Source: an uncultured Clostridia bacterium
GTDB taxonomy: Bacteria > Bacillota > Clostridia > Lachnospirales > Anaerotignaceae
NCBI GenBank assembly: GCA_910586765.1
Contig: CAJUJJ010000009.1
Span: 1-49,904, forward strand
Direction of reading: 5' to 3'
DNA length: 49,904 bases
Both the position numbers and the translations under genes were made by a program. Below the pieces are notes generated by a model. That model ran no database searches. It worked only from the letters and a program-made list of their open reading frames with translations, and was not told the origin of the DNA. This document shows positions 15,638 through 25,059 of this stretch, piece by piece. The first letter of the stretch is position 1, and every line of letters begins with the position of its first letter.

Positions 15638-16630
15638 TTACTCAAATTTTACAGCATACAATGCGTCACTTTTTGGCTGATTTAATTGCTGTATTTTTTC
15701 ATCTTTTATCATTTGTTTTTCTTTTTCTGTAATCTTTCCTATTATTGCACATTCAATTCCCTGCTGTTGCAATGCTTTTACTACTTTTTCTCCTTCAAAA
15801 GCAGTGATAATTAAACTTCCACTTGAAATCAATTCATATGGGCTGATATGTGCTGCTTGGCAAATTGCTCTAGTTTCTTCTTTTACAGGTATTTTATCTA
15901 ATTCTACTAAAATGCCCGTACCAGAACAATCTGCCACTTCCCAAACTGCTCCTAATATTCCTCCCTCTGTTACATCGTGCATTGCTGTTGCTCCCATTTT
16001 TTTTGCAATATTACTTTCTTTTATTACAGACAAAAATCCTCTCATTTGTTTCGCCTTTTCAATCAAACTTTTATCTATTTTGTCTGACAATATTTTTTCA
16101 TATTGTTTTGCTAATATTACTGTGCCTTCCAAACCAGCACACTTTGTCATAATTACATCTTGTCCTACTTTTGCACCACCTGTTGCAATGAAATTATTTT
16201 TATCTGTTCTGCCTATTATCGCAGCAGAAATGACTGGTTTATTTACAACAGATGTTATTTCTGTATGTCCTCCCAATATTTCAATGCCTACTTCTTTGGC
16301 TGCTTCATATGCCCCTTCCATAATGTCAGACAATACTGTTTCTGTACTTCCTTCTGGCAACAATACTGTCAACAATATGCCTACTGCTTCTGCACCGCTT
16401 GATGCAATGTCATTACAATTAATATGCACTGCAATATATCCCATATCCTGCTCTGCTCCTGTAATAGGGTCTGCTGACAACACACAAAGTTCTTCTCCAA
16501 ATGCTATAGCAGAACAATCTTCTCCTGTTTTTGGTCTTAAAAATACATCTTCTCTTTTTACAGCAAAATTGTTTATAGGATTTAATACAATTTTATTTAA
16601 TGTTTCTGGTGGTATTTTTCCAATTTCCAT
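15638..16630 (-). CDS. AIR synthase-related protein (HypE/PurM-like)
   Basis: A 330-aa PurM-fold ATP-utilising protein. An N-terminal AIRS domain (GEDCSAIAFGEELCVLSADPITGA; VHINCNDIASSGAEAVGILLTVLLP; EILGGHTEIT) is followed by a C-terminal AIRS_C domain (DVTEGGILGAVWEVADCSGTGILV; PYELISSGSLIIT). HypE makes the thiocyanate ligand of NiFe hydrogenase, but no hyp genes are here and the C-terminal PRICG-type Cys motif of HypE is absent. It is therefore a stand-alone relative of unknown substrate. The start is the ATG after AAGGAGG at 16630; the frame extends further upstream without a ribosome binding site. It lies between fluC and the GNAT gene. Confidence 0.83.
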   Translation of the reverse strand: MEIGKIPPETLNKIVLNPINNFAVKREDVFLRPKTGEDCSAIAFGEELCVLSADPITGAEQDMGYIAVHINCNDIASSGAEAVGILLTVLLPEGSTETVLSDIMEGAYEAAKEVGIEILGGHTEITSVVNKPVISAAIIGRTDKNNFIATGGAKVGQDVIMTKCAGLEGTVILAKQYEKILSDKIDKSLIEKAKQMRGFLSVIKESNIAKKMGATAMHDVTEGGILGAVWEVADCSGTGILVELDKIPVKEETRAICQAAHISPYELISSGSLIITAFEGEKVVKALQQQGIECAIIGKITEKEKQMIKDEKIQQLNQPKSDALYAVKFE

Positions 16631-16641
16631 ACTATTCCTCC

Positions 16642-17007
16642 TTATGATAAAAACATTTTTTTCCCTAACCATACACCTATTATACAAAGTAAAACACTAC
16701 TTATAATATAACAAAATGCCATTATACTATTTTTTTGCTCTATCAATGTAACACTCTCTAGTGAAAATGTTGAAAATGTTGTAAACCCTCCGCAAAGTCC
16801 TGTTTTTAAAAATAATACTGCATTTTCTGATACAGTATACTTCATTGCTCCGCTTACTACAAGCCCTATTATAAATGCTCCTATTAAATTAATACATAGT
16901 GTCAAAATAGGAAATGTTGTTTCAAAAGGCAAATTGATTTTACCTAATAAGTAGCGGAACATAGCACCTATGCCGCCTCCTAAAGCTACCATTAAACACT
17001 GTAACAT
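16642..17007 (-). CDS. crcB: fluoride channel/exporter FluC (CrcB)
   Basis: Small four-helix dual-topology membrane protein that exports fluoride as a dimer. The 121-aa sequence has GGGIGAMFRYLLG at the N terminus, NLIGAFIIGL with the conserved Asn, and GLCGGFTTFSTFSLE, which holds the GGxTTFST fluoride-pathway motif. A single full-length gene implies a homodimer. No fluoride riboswitch could be found upstream. The ATG at 17007 is used; the frame starts earlier at 17049 but lacks a ribosome binding site there. It is first in an apparent operon with the AIR-like and GNAT genes. Confidence 0.93.
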   Translation of the reverse strand: MLQCLMVALGGGIGAMFRYLLGKINLPFETTFPILTLCINLIGAFIIGLVVSGAMKYTVSENAVLFLKTGLCGGFTTFSTFSLESVTLIEQKNSIMAFCYIISSVLLCIIGVWLGKKMFLS

Positions 17008-17035
17008 TTTTTCCCTTCTTTCATAAATATAATAA

Positions 17036-17061
17036 GCACATTGATGCAAATCAATGTGCTA
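17036..17061 (-). terminator. terminator of the VanW/G5 gene
   Basis: AGCACATTGAT and ATCAATGTGCT form an 11-bp stem with loop GCAA. It sits 10 bases beyond the stop of the minus-strand VanW-family gene and just upstream of crcB. Confidence 0.75.
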
Positions 17062-17070
17062 TTTATCATA

Positions 17071-18693
17071 CTATTCTGCACCAATCGGTGTACTATCTTC
17101 TGGTTGTTGTTCGCTATTTGTATTTTCTTCTGTTGTAGAAGTATCTGTTGCTGGTTCTTCCGTTTTAGGTGTTTCTGTTTGTGTTGCTGGTGTTGGTTCT
17201 GGTGCTGCTTCTGCCTTTTTAGTACCAACTGTTACTTCATCTGCTGTTGCTCTATATGTGGAACTAGAAAACCATTCTTTACTAGTCTGTTTTCCACCTT
17301 CTGTAATAATTTTATAAGTGCTAACTTTACTTCCTGTTTTGCCATTATAAGTTACTTGTCTATATCCTTCTGGTTTCGAAGCATCTTTTGTTATTTTTTC
17401 TGCAGGCTTTGGTATTGTTCCATCAAATACCATTTCAAAATCGACTTTGTGTCCTGCATCATGTATTTCATGTCCATACAAATTACACACTACTTTTCCA
17501 TCTCTTGCATAAGCTTCTAAATAAACAGGATATTCTGTATCATTTCTAAATTTTAAATCTTTATAATCTCCTGCTACTGCAGCATCTCTGCCTAAGGGTA
17601 CATATCCTACTGTCATGGAATGAGGATACCTTTCTACAACTTCTAATTCTGCCAATATCACTGCATTATACAATGTTGATGTTACTTGGCAAACGCCTCC
17701 TGCAACGCCTTGTTCTACTTTACCATTTACATATACTCCTGCATCTTTATAACCATTCGCATATGTTTGAGGGCCAAGTCCCACATTCATAGAAAACACC
17801 TCTCCAGGTGCAATTACAGTACCATCTATATTGGCACAGCCCACACGTAGATTTTCATTTCTTCCTGCTGCATTTGCTGAATAAGTTGTACTATAGGTTC
17901 CTATTAAATCTGTTACTTTTTCATTATCTGCCCTTGTTACTTTTGGTTCTGTTACAGTAATTTCTGGTTCTACAATACCTCCTGTATTTTGTTCCAGCAA
18001 TTCCTCCACTTTAGGTACTGTTTTATCTACATCTAAAGCATAGCCTTTTTGTTCATCTGTAATTTGAAAAGCACCATTTTTTCTTGTTATAGTGCTATCT
18101 TGTGCATCAACATTAAATTCTGTAGCAATTTGTTGTAATTTCTCTACCACTTTTTGATTATCGTGTGTATAAGATATAGGAATATCTTCTTTATTTTGTG
18201 CAACATCTGTTACAACTTTGTATCTATCTTTCAATTCTCCTGTTCTTCCAATTTCCCATGCCTGTTCCACAGATGCTTCTATATCATATTTTACATCTAA
18301 ATCAGAAAATGGAATATCCCAAATTTTATCCTCTTTTTGTATTGTAATTTTTTGGTTGCCCAAATGTACATCTGCCTCTTGCTGCAACTGCTGTAATGCT
18401 TCCTCTTTTGTTTTTCCTGAAATATCTGTTCCATTGACAGAAATACCATTATAAATTGTATTTATATTTACAGCCTCTTCCATTTTGTTTTTCATGTATT
18501 GCCCATAGGCAAATACACTTCCTCCTGCAATCATACCAACTGCCAATATTCCAGCAAAAAATGCTTTCTTTTTTGCCTTTTTTCTTCTTTCTGTTCTTTT
18601 CTGTGTTCTTTTTGAAGCAACATTATTGCTACTGTAAGAAGTGTGGTTATTATGGTTATTATGGTTATTGTGACTGTTTCGCTGTTGTGACAC
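17071..18693 (-). CDS. YoaR-like VanW-family cell-wall protein with G5 domain
   Basis: 540 aa. A His/Asn-rich N-terminal tail (HNNHNNHNNH) and a Lys/Arg cluster come before one membrane anchor (FFAGILAVGMIAGGSVFAYG). Residues ~80-240 look like the YoaR peptidoglycan-binding-like domain (GKTKEEALQQL). Residues ~265-420 are the VanW domain (IAPGEVFSMNVGLGPQTYANGYKDAG; GVAGGVCQVTSTLYNAVILAELEVVERYPHS). A G5-like module (VTYNGKTGSKVSTYKIITEGG) and a Pro/Thr/Glu-rich tail follow. The start is GTG after AAAGGGGGAAG. The protein is probably membrane-anchored and works on the outer face on peptidoglycan; the molecular function of VanW is not settled. There is no vancomycin-resistance context. Confidence 0.9.
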   Translation of the reverse strand: MSQQRNSHNNHNNHNNHTSYSSNNVASKRTQKRTERRKKAKKKAFFAGILAVGMIAGGSVFAYGQYMKNKMEEAVNINTIYNGISVNGTDISGKTKEEALQQLQQEADVHLGNQKITIQKEDKIWDIPFSDLDVKYDIEASVEQAWEIGRTGELKDRYKVVTDVAQNKEDIPISYTHDNQKVVEKLQQIATEFNVDAQDSTITRKNGAFQITDEQKGYALDVDKTVPKVEELLEQNTGGIVEPEITVTEPKVTRADNEKVTDLIGTYSTTYSANAAGRNENLRVGCANIDGTVIAPGEVFSMNVGLGPQTYANGYKDAGVYVNGKVEQGVAGGVCQVTSTLYNAVILAELEVVERYPHSMTVGYVPLGRDAAVAGDYKDLKFRNDTEYPVYLEAYARDGKVVCNLYGHEIHDAGHKVDFEMVFDGTIPKPAEKITKDASKPEGYRQVTYNGKTGSKVSTYKIITEGGKQTSKEWFSSSTYRATADEVTVGTKKAEAAPEPTPATQTETPKTEEPATDTSTTEENTNSEQQPEDSTPIGAE

Positions 18694-18940
18694 AGTTGGC
18701 TTCCCCCTTTCCCTTATTATAAATACTTCCTTTTTTTATCCATATGCCTAAAATATACTTTTTTAATATATTTTCAAATAATGATATAATATTAGCATAT
18801 TACTCTATAATAGCGGAGCAATGTTGAAATATAGTGTCAAATATATTAAATTTTCTTTACAAAGTTATAAATTATTATAAACCGATAAAAACAAACAATA
18901 TACAACAAATAAAGTTCTTTTTTTTACAACATAATGCCGA

Positions 18941-18972
18941 AAAAAGAAGCAGTTTTTTGTACTGCTTCTTTA
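18941..18972 (-). terminator. terminator of the VWA/ABC operon
   Basis: An 11-bp perfect stem (AAAGAAGCAGT/ACTGCTTCTTT) is followed on the minus strand by a T-run, directly after the last gene of the six-gene operon. Confidence 0.85.
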
Positions 18973-18977
18973 ATTAG

Positions 18978-21728
18978 TTATCTTTTTCTTTTCTTCTTTG
19001 CTTGTGCTAACTGTGTCGCCATACTCTCACTATTTTGTTGTTGTTCTTTTTGATTTTTCTCTTTTTTCTGTTGTCTTTTTTGTGCTTGTTTCATTTCTCT
19101 TTCAAAGTTTTTATTCTGTACTGTTTGTTGTGGAACTGTTTGATTTTTCTCTTTTTTCAGTCCTTTCAAAATACTTTCTAATTTTTGTGTTACAATATAA
19201 AATCTTCTAAAAAAGACATCTAACAAAAATACAATCAATGCCAACACCAAAAACAGATTTGTTAAACTTTTACTTTCTGACACTGCTTGAGGCTTTTGCG
19301 TAAATACATCTTCTCCGCTTGTTAATACACGTCCTCCTGTTGCTTCTGCAATTCTATTTAAAAGAATGTCCCCTTTTCCCCAATTTCGTCTATCATATTC
19401 TTTAGGGTAGGCAATGGCAAATCCTGTATTTACACTATCAGTTTCTCCTTTTGTATTTGTTATTTGCAAATTTAATATATATCCGCCTTCTGCTACAGTG
19501 TCCATACTACCTACATATACATTAGGTGCGGTTCTATTTAATATTACATTATATGTTCTATTATCATTTGAAACAACAGTGCCTTTTACTTCTGAAACAC
19601 TTTCATCATATGCCATTGTAACAGTCAAAAGACTTTTTTCTCCTTCTATTACTGCTGATGCTGTAACATCTTTACTACTTTGCTTTTTCATTATCCAAGA
19701 AACACTATTTTGTAATATTTGTCTGCCTTGTTGGGAAGCCAGCCAATTTTTACTCCATTTTCCACTGACATCGCTTGTCCAAACACCTGTTCTTCCTAAA
19801 CCATACTGCCATGTTGCAAGTATTGGTTCTTGTTTATCACTTTCTAATACAACATCTGCTCTTGGTTTTGCCGTTGTACCGACATATCCTTCTAGTGTTG
19901 CCACAGTGCTAATATCTGCCATAATTGCAGAAGCGTTTTTTTGTTCTGGGTAAAATGTTCTATTATTAATATATTCTTTTCCTGCAAGTAATGTTTCTTT
20001 TGCAAAAATTTCAGGCAAATCACTAAATTCATTTGTAAAGTAATATCTTCCTCCACCTTGTTCTGAAAGCCTTTTCAATAGTGAAGTATCTGCTCCTGTT
20101 CCTACTGCTACAGTAGACAATGTAATACCATTTTCATTCATTTTTTCTAATATGCCATCATATCCTGTCTGTTCTGCTTGTCCATCTGTTAAAAGTATAA
20201 TATGTTTTTGTTTTGTATTGGCATCTTTTAATACATCATATGCTGCATTTAGTCCTGGCAATATGCTAGTACCTCCTCCAGGCTGTATACTGCCTATGCC
20301 CATACGAATGTCTGCAATGTTATCTTGTACTGTCTGAAAAGGTACTGCCCATTGTGCTATATCATCAAATGCAATGATACCTACACAATCTCCTGGCATA
20401 AAGCTACTTAAACTCCTTATACAGGCCTCTTTTGCCATTTCAATTTTTGAAACACCATACTGTCCCCCGTCCATACTTCCAGAACGGTCAATTACCATTA
20501 TCATACCCAGACTGTTATTTTCCCCTTCTGTTTTTAGTTCCATTTCTACTGGCAATATATCTTCCAATTTTGTTTTATAATAACCACCTAATGCAAATGA
20601 GTTTTCTCCTCCTGTTACAAGAAGTCCTCCTCCTGTTGTTTTAACATAGCTTTCCAATGCGTCCAAAAATCCACTTGGCATACTTTCTATAGAAACATCT
20701 GACAATATTACAGCATCATATTGATTAAACTGCTCCACTGTAACAGGTGCATTTTCTACTGCTATTTTAGTAACAGCAGCTTGACTATTTTGTAAAAAAT
20801 CTTCCCATACATTACCACTATCATATTGTTCTATAAGCAATATTTGTGCAACATCTGTAACATAACAATACGCATAGGCTTTATTATTTTGAGAAATCGT
20901 ATCTTGTTGTGCTGACAATTCTGCTCTATATAGTATACTGCCACCATTTTCTGTTTTATCTGAAAATACAATATTACTTTCTCCTTTTACTACTGCAATT
21001 TCTTCATTTGCAATTAAGCTATTTCCTTTAAATAATTTTACATTTGCTTGTGTATCTATATTACTGCTTATTTGCAATGTAATATCATATTCTGTATTTT
21101 TATTTATCAAATTAGAAACTTGAAGTGCAGAAAGTTGTACTTCTGGTTGTTCTTCTGTTTGCAATGGGAATACATCTACTGTAATACCTTGTGCTTGCAA
21201 CAATTTTGACTGTGCAAAGCCATCTCCTACTGTTTCAATGCCATCAGAAAGCAGCACAATTCTTTTTCTTGTTTTTTCTGGTATCACTGCATTTGCTAAA
21301 TTTAATACACCACTAATATTTGTTGCATTTTTTTGTACATAAGACAAAAAGTTTTGAGGAAAAGGCACATCACTCATAGGAGACTGCTCTAATACCGCAT
21401 CACCGCCAAAACACAACAATCCAATATTGTCCTTTTCACTTCTTGCACTTTCTGCTTGTTTCAAAAATGTTTTTATATCTTGTTGTGATTGTTTTGCACT
21501 ATCAGACAAATCTACTGCAAATATTGTGGTTACTTTTTGAGAAGTGGTTTGTATACTTACATCACACAATGCCAGTATCAACAAAAGAGCAACAATACTT
21601 CTTATAAATACAAAAAATCTACGCTGAAATGTATTTTTTAAATTTCCTTTTTTCGCAATTACATACAACAACACTACTATTACAGCAAAAAGTAAAAGCC
21701 AATAAGGTTTCATTACATTAACGTTCAT
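18978..21728 (-). CDS. large membrane protein with two VWA domains and a GATase-like middle
   Basis: 916 aa. Two N-terminal membrane helices (YWLLLFAVIVVLLYVIA; FIRSIVALLLILALCDV) come before a first VWA domain with MIDAS motif DLSDS. A beta-sandwich and a glutamine-amidotransferase-like segment (DAVILSDVSIESMPSGF; GGGLLVTGGENSFALGGYY) follow. A second VWA domain has D-R-S-G-S. A last membrane helix near residue 830 is followed by a very basic Gln/Lys-rich cytoplasmic tail. Both metal-binding motifs look intact. It resembles BatA/BatB-like proteins of aerotolerance operons, but no MoxR gene is present. It overlaps the preceding gene by 11 bases. Probable role: extracytoplasmic protein assembly or adhesion (inference). 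Confidence 0.85.
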   Translation of the reverse strand: MNVNVMKPYWLLLFAVIVVLLYVIAKKGNLKNTFQRRFFVFIRSIVALLLILALCDVSIQTTSQKVTTIFAVDLSDSAKQSQQDIKTFLKQAESARSEKDNIGLLCFGGDAVLEQSPMSDVPFPQNFLSYVQKNATNISGVLNLANAVIPEKTRKRIVLLSDGIETVGDGFAQSKLLQAQGITVDVFPLQTEEQPEVQLSALQVSNLINKNTEYDITLQISSNIDTQANVKLFKGNSLIANEEIAVVKGESNIVFSDKTENGGSILYRAELSAQQDTISQNNKAYAYCYVTDVAQILLIEQYDSGNVWEDFLQNSQAAVTKIAVENAPVTVEQFNQYDAVILSDVSIESMPSGFLDALESYVKTTGGGLLVTGGENSFALGGYYKTKLEDILPVEMELKTEGENNSLGMIMVIDRSGSMDGGQYGVSKIEMAKEACIRSLSSFMPGDCVGIIAFDDIAQWAVPFQTVQDNIADIRMGIGSIQPGGGTSILPGLNAAYDVLKDANTKQKHIILLTDGQAEQTGYDGILEKMNENGITLSTVAVGTGADTSLLKRLSEQGGGRYYFTNEFSDLPEIFAKETLLAGKEYINNRTFYPEQKNASAIMADISTVATLEGYVGTTAKPRADVVLESDKQEPILATWQYGLGRTGVWTSDVSGKWSKNWLASQQGRQILQNSVSWIMKKQSSKDVTASAVIEGEKSLLTVTMAYDESVSEVKGTVVSNDNRTYNVILNRTAPNVYVGSMDTVAEGGYILNLQITNTKGETDSVNTGFAIAYPKEYDRRNWGKGDILLNRIAEATGGRVLTSGEDVFTQKPQAVSESKSLTNLFLVLALIVFLLDVFFRRFYIVTQKLESILKGLKKEKNQTVPQQTVQNKNFEREMKQAQKRQQKKEKNQKEQQQNSESMATQLAQAKKKRKR

Positions 21729-23541
21729 TGCAATTCACTCTCCATTCTAACAGCAGAAGTAACAGCAACACAAGTATTACAGCATTTTGAATACTTTTTC
21801 CTACTTTTATTGTTTTTTTAGCATTGTTTTGCTGTATTTGTGTTTGTTTTTGTGATTGATACTGCTGCATTAAATCAGACTCTCCTGCTGTTTTGGCATT
21901 GACAGCAAATGTATTTGTTGTCTGCTGTTGTGACTGGTCTTTTTGTATCAGTGTATAAATGCCTGTTTGCTGTGTATCTGTAAAAGGTTCTGGAGGAAAA
22001 GGTGGTGCTATTTTTGTTGTTTGTCCATTTGGAAACTGTACAGAAGCCTCTTTTGTTTCTGGTAAAAGTGTAATTTCTACTGTCTTTCCAGATTCTATAC
22101 CCTCTAAAGACTGCTGCCCACTTTGTTCAAAAAACCAATTCTGCAAATTATATATTAATATAGGAAATTCCTTTTGCAATGGCAAATCTGTATTATGAAT
22201 ATCAAATGCAAATACTGCCATTTTAATGCCATTTTGTTCTCCAGCTATCGCAATGGCTTCTCCATCTGCTTCTAATATAGGAGATGACCACATTGGTACA
22301 GAAAATGACTTCGCTTTTTCAATATCAAATGTCAATGTCTCTGCAAGTGTCATATTGCCATAACCTTGTGTATTAGCCTGTCCTGTTATATTTCGTTCTG
22401 CTCCCAAAGGCAATATCGTATTATCATTAGGCAAATTCCAAAATACATAATAGCCGTCTTGTGGTAAATTTTCTGGTATTACGCCATCAAATATATAAAG
22501 AGAATATCCCTTTAATTCTTCAATATGTTCTGTATCTGTTTTATAAAGTTCTACTTCTGGCAAAAGACTATATACTTTTTCTAAAAATATATTCTGGTCT
22601 GTCACTAAAAGCACTTTCTTTTTTGTTTGAGAAAATGCTCCATCATATGCTCTATCATCTGCTGCTAAAACATCTTCTGGTGTTAATGTTGCTGTCAATG
22701 CAGTTGTTTGTTGTGAAATGCCTGTAAATATCACATCTTTGCTGTTTCCGCCTTGTATTGTAATTTCTTTTCTATCAAATGCTTTTCCATCACAAAACAA
22801 ATTAACTGTTTTTGTAATTTCACCTTCTCCAAAATAGCTTACTTTTACCAGTGCTTGAAAACCATTTTCTCCTTGACTATGTGAAAGCAATGTAATAGCA
22901 GTATTTTCGCTGTTTTTTCCTAATATATTTTGCTCTATATCTAAATCTTCCAATGTTGGCTGATACTGGTCTGTAAATATAGAAATTTGACCATTTTCTG
23001 CTCCTGCCAGTTGTAACAGTTCTCTGCTGTTTTGCCAGTCTACTCCTCCATTAGTAGGCTGAATAGCTTCTATTTGTTTTAATAATGTTGTTTTATCTGT
23101 ACTGTTATTTGATAATATTGTTGGAGTATCTTGCAAAATCACAATACTAAATATACCATTAGGTGGTGACTGCTCTATTTTATTTTTTATTTGCTGTTTT
23201 GCTTGTTCTAAACGGCTTTTGCCTTCCTGTTCATCTTTTGCCTGCATACTTAAAGAACAATCTACACCAAATACAATATGACTTGTTTCACTTACTCCCA
23301 TAATATAAGGGCTAGCAAGTGCTATCGCTAATAATGCTACTGCAATGATTTGCAAAAACATCAACAAATTTTTTTTCAATTTTTGAAAAGGTTTTTGTGC
23401 CATACTATAGCTTTCTGCTTTTTTCCATAAAAACAAACTAGACACTTGATGTTCTTTATATTTTTGTCTCATCAAATACATCAAAACAATTATGGGTATT
23501 CCTATTAAAGCAAAAAATCCTAATGGCTGAAAAAAACGCAT
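21718..23541 (-). CDS. BatA-type membrane protein with VWA domain
   Basis: 607 aa. The N terminus MRFFQPLGFFALIGIPIIVLMY with the following WKKAESY segment and second helix is the BatA N-terminal domain. A VWA domain starts at HIVFGVDCSLSMQA (MIDAS D-C-S-L-S). The middle is beta-rich, and the C-terminal helix (AVILVLLLLLLLEWRV) anchors the protein again. The layout mirrors that of the next gene, so they are ancient paralogues. GGGGGTG precedes the ATG. In Bacteroides such proteins belong to aerotolerance operons; in Clostridia their role is not known. Confidence 0.87.
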   Translation of the reverse strand: MRFFQPLGFFALIGIPIIVLMYLMRQKYKEHQVSSLFLWKKAESYSMAQKPFQKLKKNLLMFLQIIAVALLAIALASPYIMGVSETSHIVFGVDCSLSMQAKDEQEGKSRLEQAKQQIKNKIEQSPPNGIFSIVILQDTPTILSNNSTDKTTLLKQIEAIQPTNGGVDWQNSRELLQLAGAENGQISIFTDQYQPTLEDLDIEQNILGKNSENTAITLLSHSQGENGFQALVKVSYFGEGEITKTVNLFCDGKAFDRKEITIQGGNSKDVIFTGISQQTTALTATLTPEDVLAADDRAYDGAFSQTKKKVLLVTDQNIFLEKVYSLLPEVELYKTDTEHIEELKGYSLYIFDGVIPENLPQDGYYVFWNLPNDNTILPLGAERNITGQANTQGYGNMTLAETLTFDIEKAKSFSVPMWSSPILEADGEAIAIAGEQNGIKMAVFAFDIHNTDLPLQKEFPILIYNLQNWFFEQSGQQSLEGIESGKTVEITLLPETKEASVQFPNGQTTKIAPPFPPEPFTDTQQTGIYTLIQKDQSQQQTTNTFAVNAKTAGESDLMQQYQSQKQTQIQQNNAKKTIKVGKSIQNAVILVLLLLLLLEWRVNCNER

Positions 23542-23554
23542 TTATTGCACCCCC

Positions 23555-25039
23555 TTATTGTTCTAATGTTGAAAAATATTCAGAAACCAATTCTCTCATG
23601 CCATAAGGCACATCACTATTTTCAATATCTTTTAAAGCATTGTTTCGATAAGACTGATATACTTGTTCATAAGGCAAACTTTGTCCTCTTTCTCCTATTG
23701 TTTGCTCTCTTGTAATATTTGTTTGCCCTTGTTCATTTTGCTGTCCTTGCAGTTGTGTCTGGTATCCTGCCATATTTTCTGCTTTTCTGGTATATATTTT
23801 TTCTGTTTCTTGATGTCCTCTTCCTCTGCCTTGACCACTGTTCATACCTTGACCACTGCCTTGCCCTTGTCCGCCTTGACCGCTACCACTTTGTTCTCCT
23901 TCTCCTTGTCCCTGCCCTTGTCCATCTCCTTGTTGTCCTGATTGCCCTGACTGTTCTGTTTTAGAAGAAGTGTTTTCAGCTAATGCCTGATTTAGATTTT
24001 CCATATTTTGTACCAAATCAGTATTTTCACTTGACAATGATGCTAATTTTCCTTTTAATGCTTGTCCTTGTGTAATTGCTTGTGCCATATTTCCGCTAGA
24101 AAGTTGCTGCGACAAATTTTTAAGCAGTTCTGCTAATTCTTCATCATTGATTTCTCCTATGTCATCTAATGCCTGTGCAATTTGTTCCAGCACTTCTTGA
24201 GGCAAATCTTCCATTTCAGACAATAAACTATCCATTTGTGCATTAATGGCTTTTGCATCTCCTGTTTCCAGTGCATTTGCTAAGTCTTTTGTTTTTTCAT
24301 TTTGAGAAAGTTTTTCAGACACCTTTTTTAAATCTTCTGACATACTTTCTTTTTCTAATGCTTTTACAGCTTGTTGTGCCTGTTCTACTATTTTTTTGCT
24401 TTCTTCCACTGTTTGTGCTTTTTTTAAATTTTTTGTCAATGTATTCATTTCTTTATTAAATGCTTTTAAAGCATCTTCTTTTATTTCTTGTTCTTTATTT
24501 ACTTCACTTTTTACCTGTTCAATTTTTTTGAGCTGTGCTGCTGCATATTGTTCCGCTTGTTTTTGTTGTGGAGTAGTAATAATATTTGTACCAAACAATG
24601 CTACAAAAAGTACTACTAATATTTTTATTTCTTTTTTAGGTATTGTCAATTTATATTCTTTTGAAATATCACATTGTTGTGCTTTTTGTAAAGCATCTTC
24701 TATTACCAATTTTTCTATTTTTGTATATTCTCTTTTTTGTTCCAGTAATTCTAATGCAGTAATAAAACGTTCTTTATATCCTAATTTATCTGCTATTTGT
24801 GCTGTTTTTTGCCATGTAACACGTTTTAAATATGTAACAATACAAGAACAAAATAAAACAGCCAATACAACAATTATAAAAAATACACTATCATCAAATA
24901 AATATCTCCACTTTGAAATCAAAACATATACAAGCGAAATTGCTGTACCTATTATTGCACATTTTAAAAATACTTTTAGCCACAATTCCCATACTAATTT
25001 TATTTTTAATTTCAAAAGTCTTTTTTGTAGCTGTTTCAT
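23555..25039 (-). CDS. coiled-coil membrane protein with Gly/Gln-rich linker
   Basis: 494 aa. Two or three membrane helices are in the first 165 residues. Residues ~180-360 are strongly helical and Lys/Glu/Gln-rich, with heptad-like runs (LKKAQTVEESKKIVEQAQQA). Residues ~365-412 are a low-complexity Gly/Gln/Ser linker (GQGQGQGEGE; SGQGMNSGQGRGRG). The C-terminal 80 residues are again ordered (LPYEQVYQSYRNNALKDIENSDVPYGMRELVSEYFSTLEQ). The pattern resembles DUF4175-like proteins beside VWA/ABC clusters in other phyla. No enzyme motif is seen. GAGGAGAG precedes the ATG. It is probably a structural partner of the ABC permease or the VWA proteins. Confidence 0.75.
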   Translation of the reverse strand: MKQLQKRLLKLKIKLVWELWLKVFLKCAIIGTAISLVYVLISKWRYLFDDSVFFIIVVLAVLFCSCIVTYLKRVTWQKTAQIADKLGYKERFITALELLEQKREYTKIEKLVIEDALQKAQQCDISKEYKLTIPKKEIKILVVLFVALFGTNIITTPQQKQAEQYAAAQLKKIEQVKSEVNKEQEIKEDALKAFNKEMNTLTKNLKKAQTVEESKKIVEQAQQAVKALEKESMSEDLKKVSEKLSQNEKTKDLANALETGDAKAINAQMDSLLSEMEDLPQEVLEQIAQALDDIGEINDEELAELLKNLSQQLSSGNMAQAITQGQALKGKLASLSSENTDLVQNMENLNQALAENTSSKTEQSGQSGQQGDGQGQGQGEGEQSGSGQGGQGQGSGQGMNSGQGRGRGHQETEKIYTRKAENMAGYQTQLQGQQNEQGQTNITREQTIGERGQSLPYEQVYQSYRNNALKDIENSDVPYGMRELVSEYFSTLEQ

Positions 25040-25059
25040 ATTGTTCTCTCCTCTTTTTT

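Noticed and set aside
15804..16706. 300-residue plus-strand frame
   Set aside because: It is fully antisense to the AIR-synthase-like gene, whose motifs are clear, and has no ribosome binding site or recognisable protein.
16631..17070. Fluoride riboswitch upstream of crcB
   Set aside because: Only the VanW terminator hairpin and a short A-rich leader lie there; the conserved fluoride aptamer core is not visible.
17041..17520. Cys/Phe-rich plus-strand frame
   Set aside because: Antisense to the low-complexity tail and G5 region of the VanW protein; the odd composition comes from that tail.
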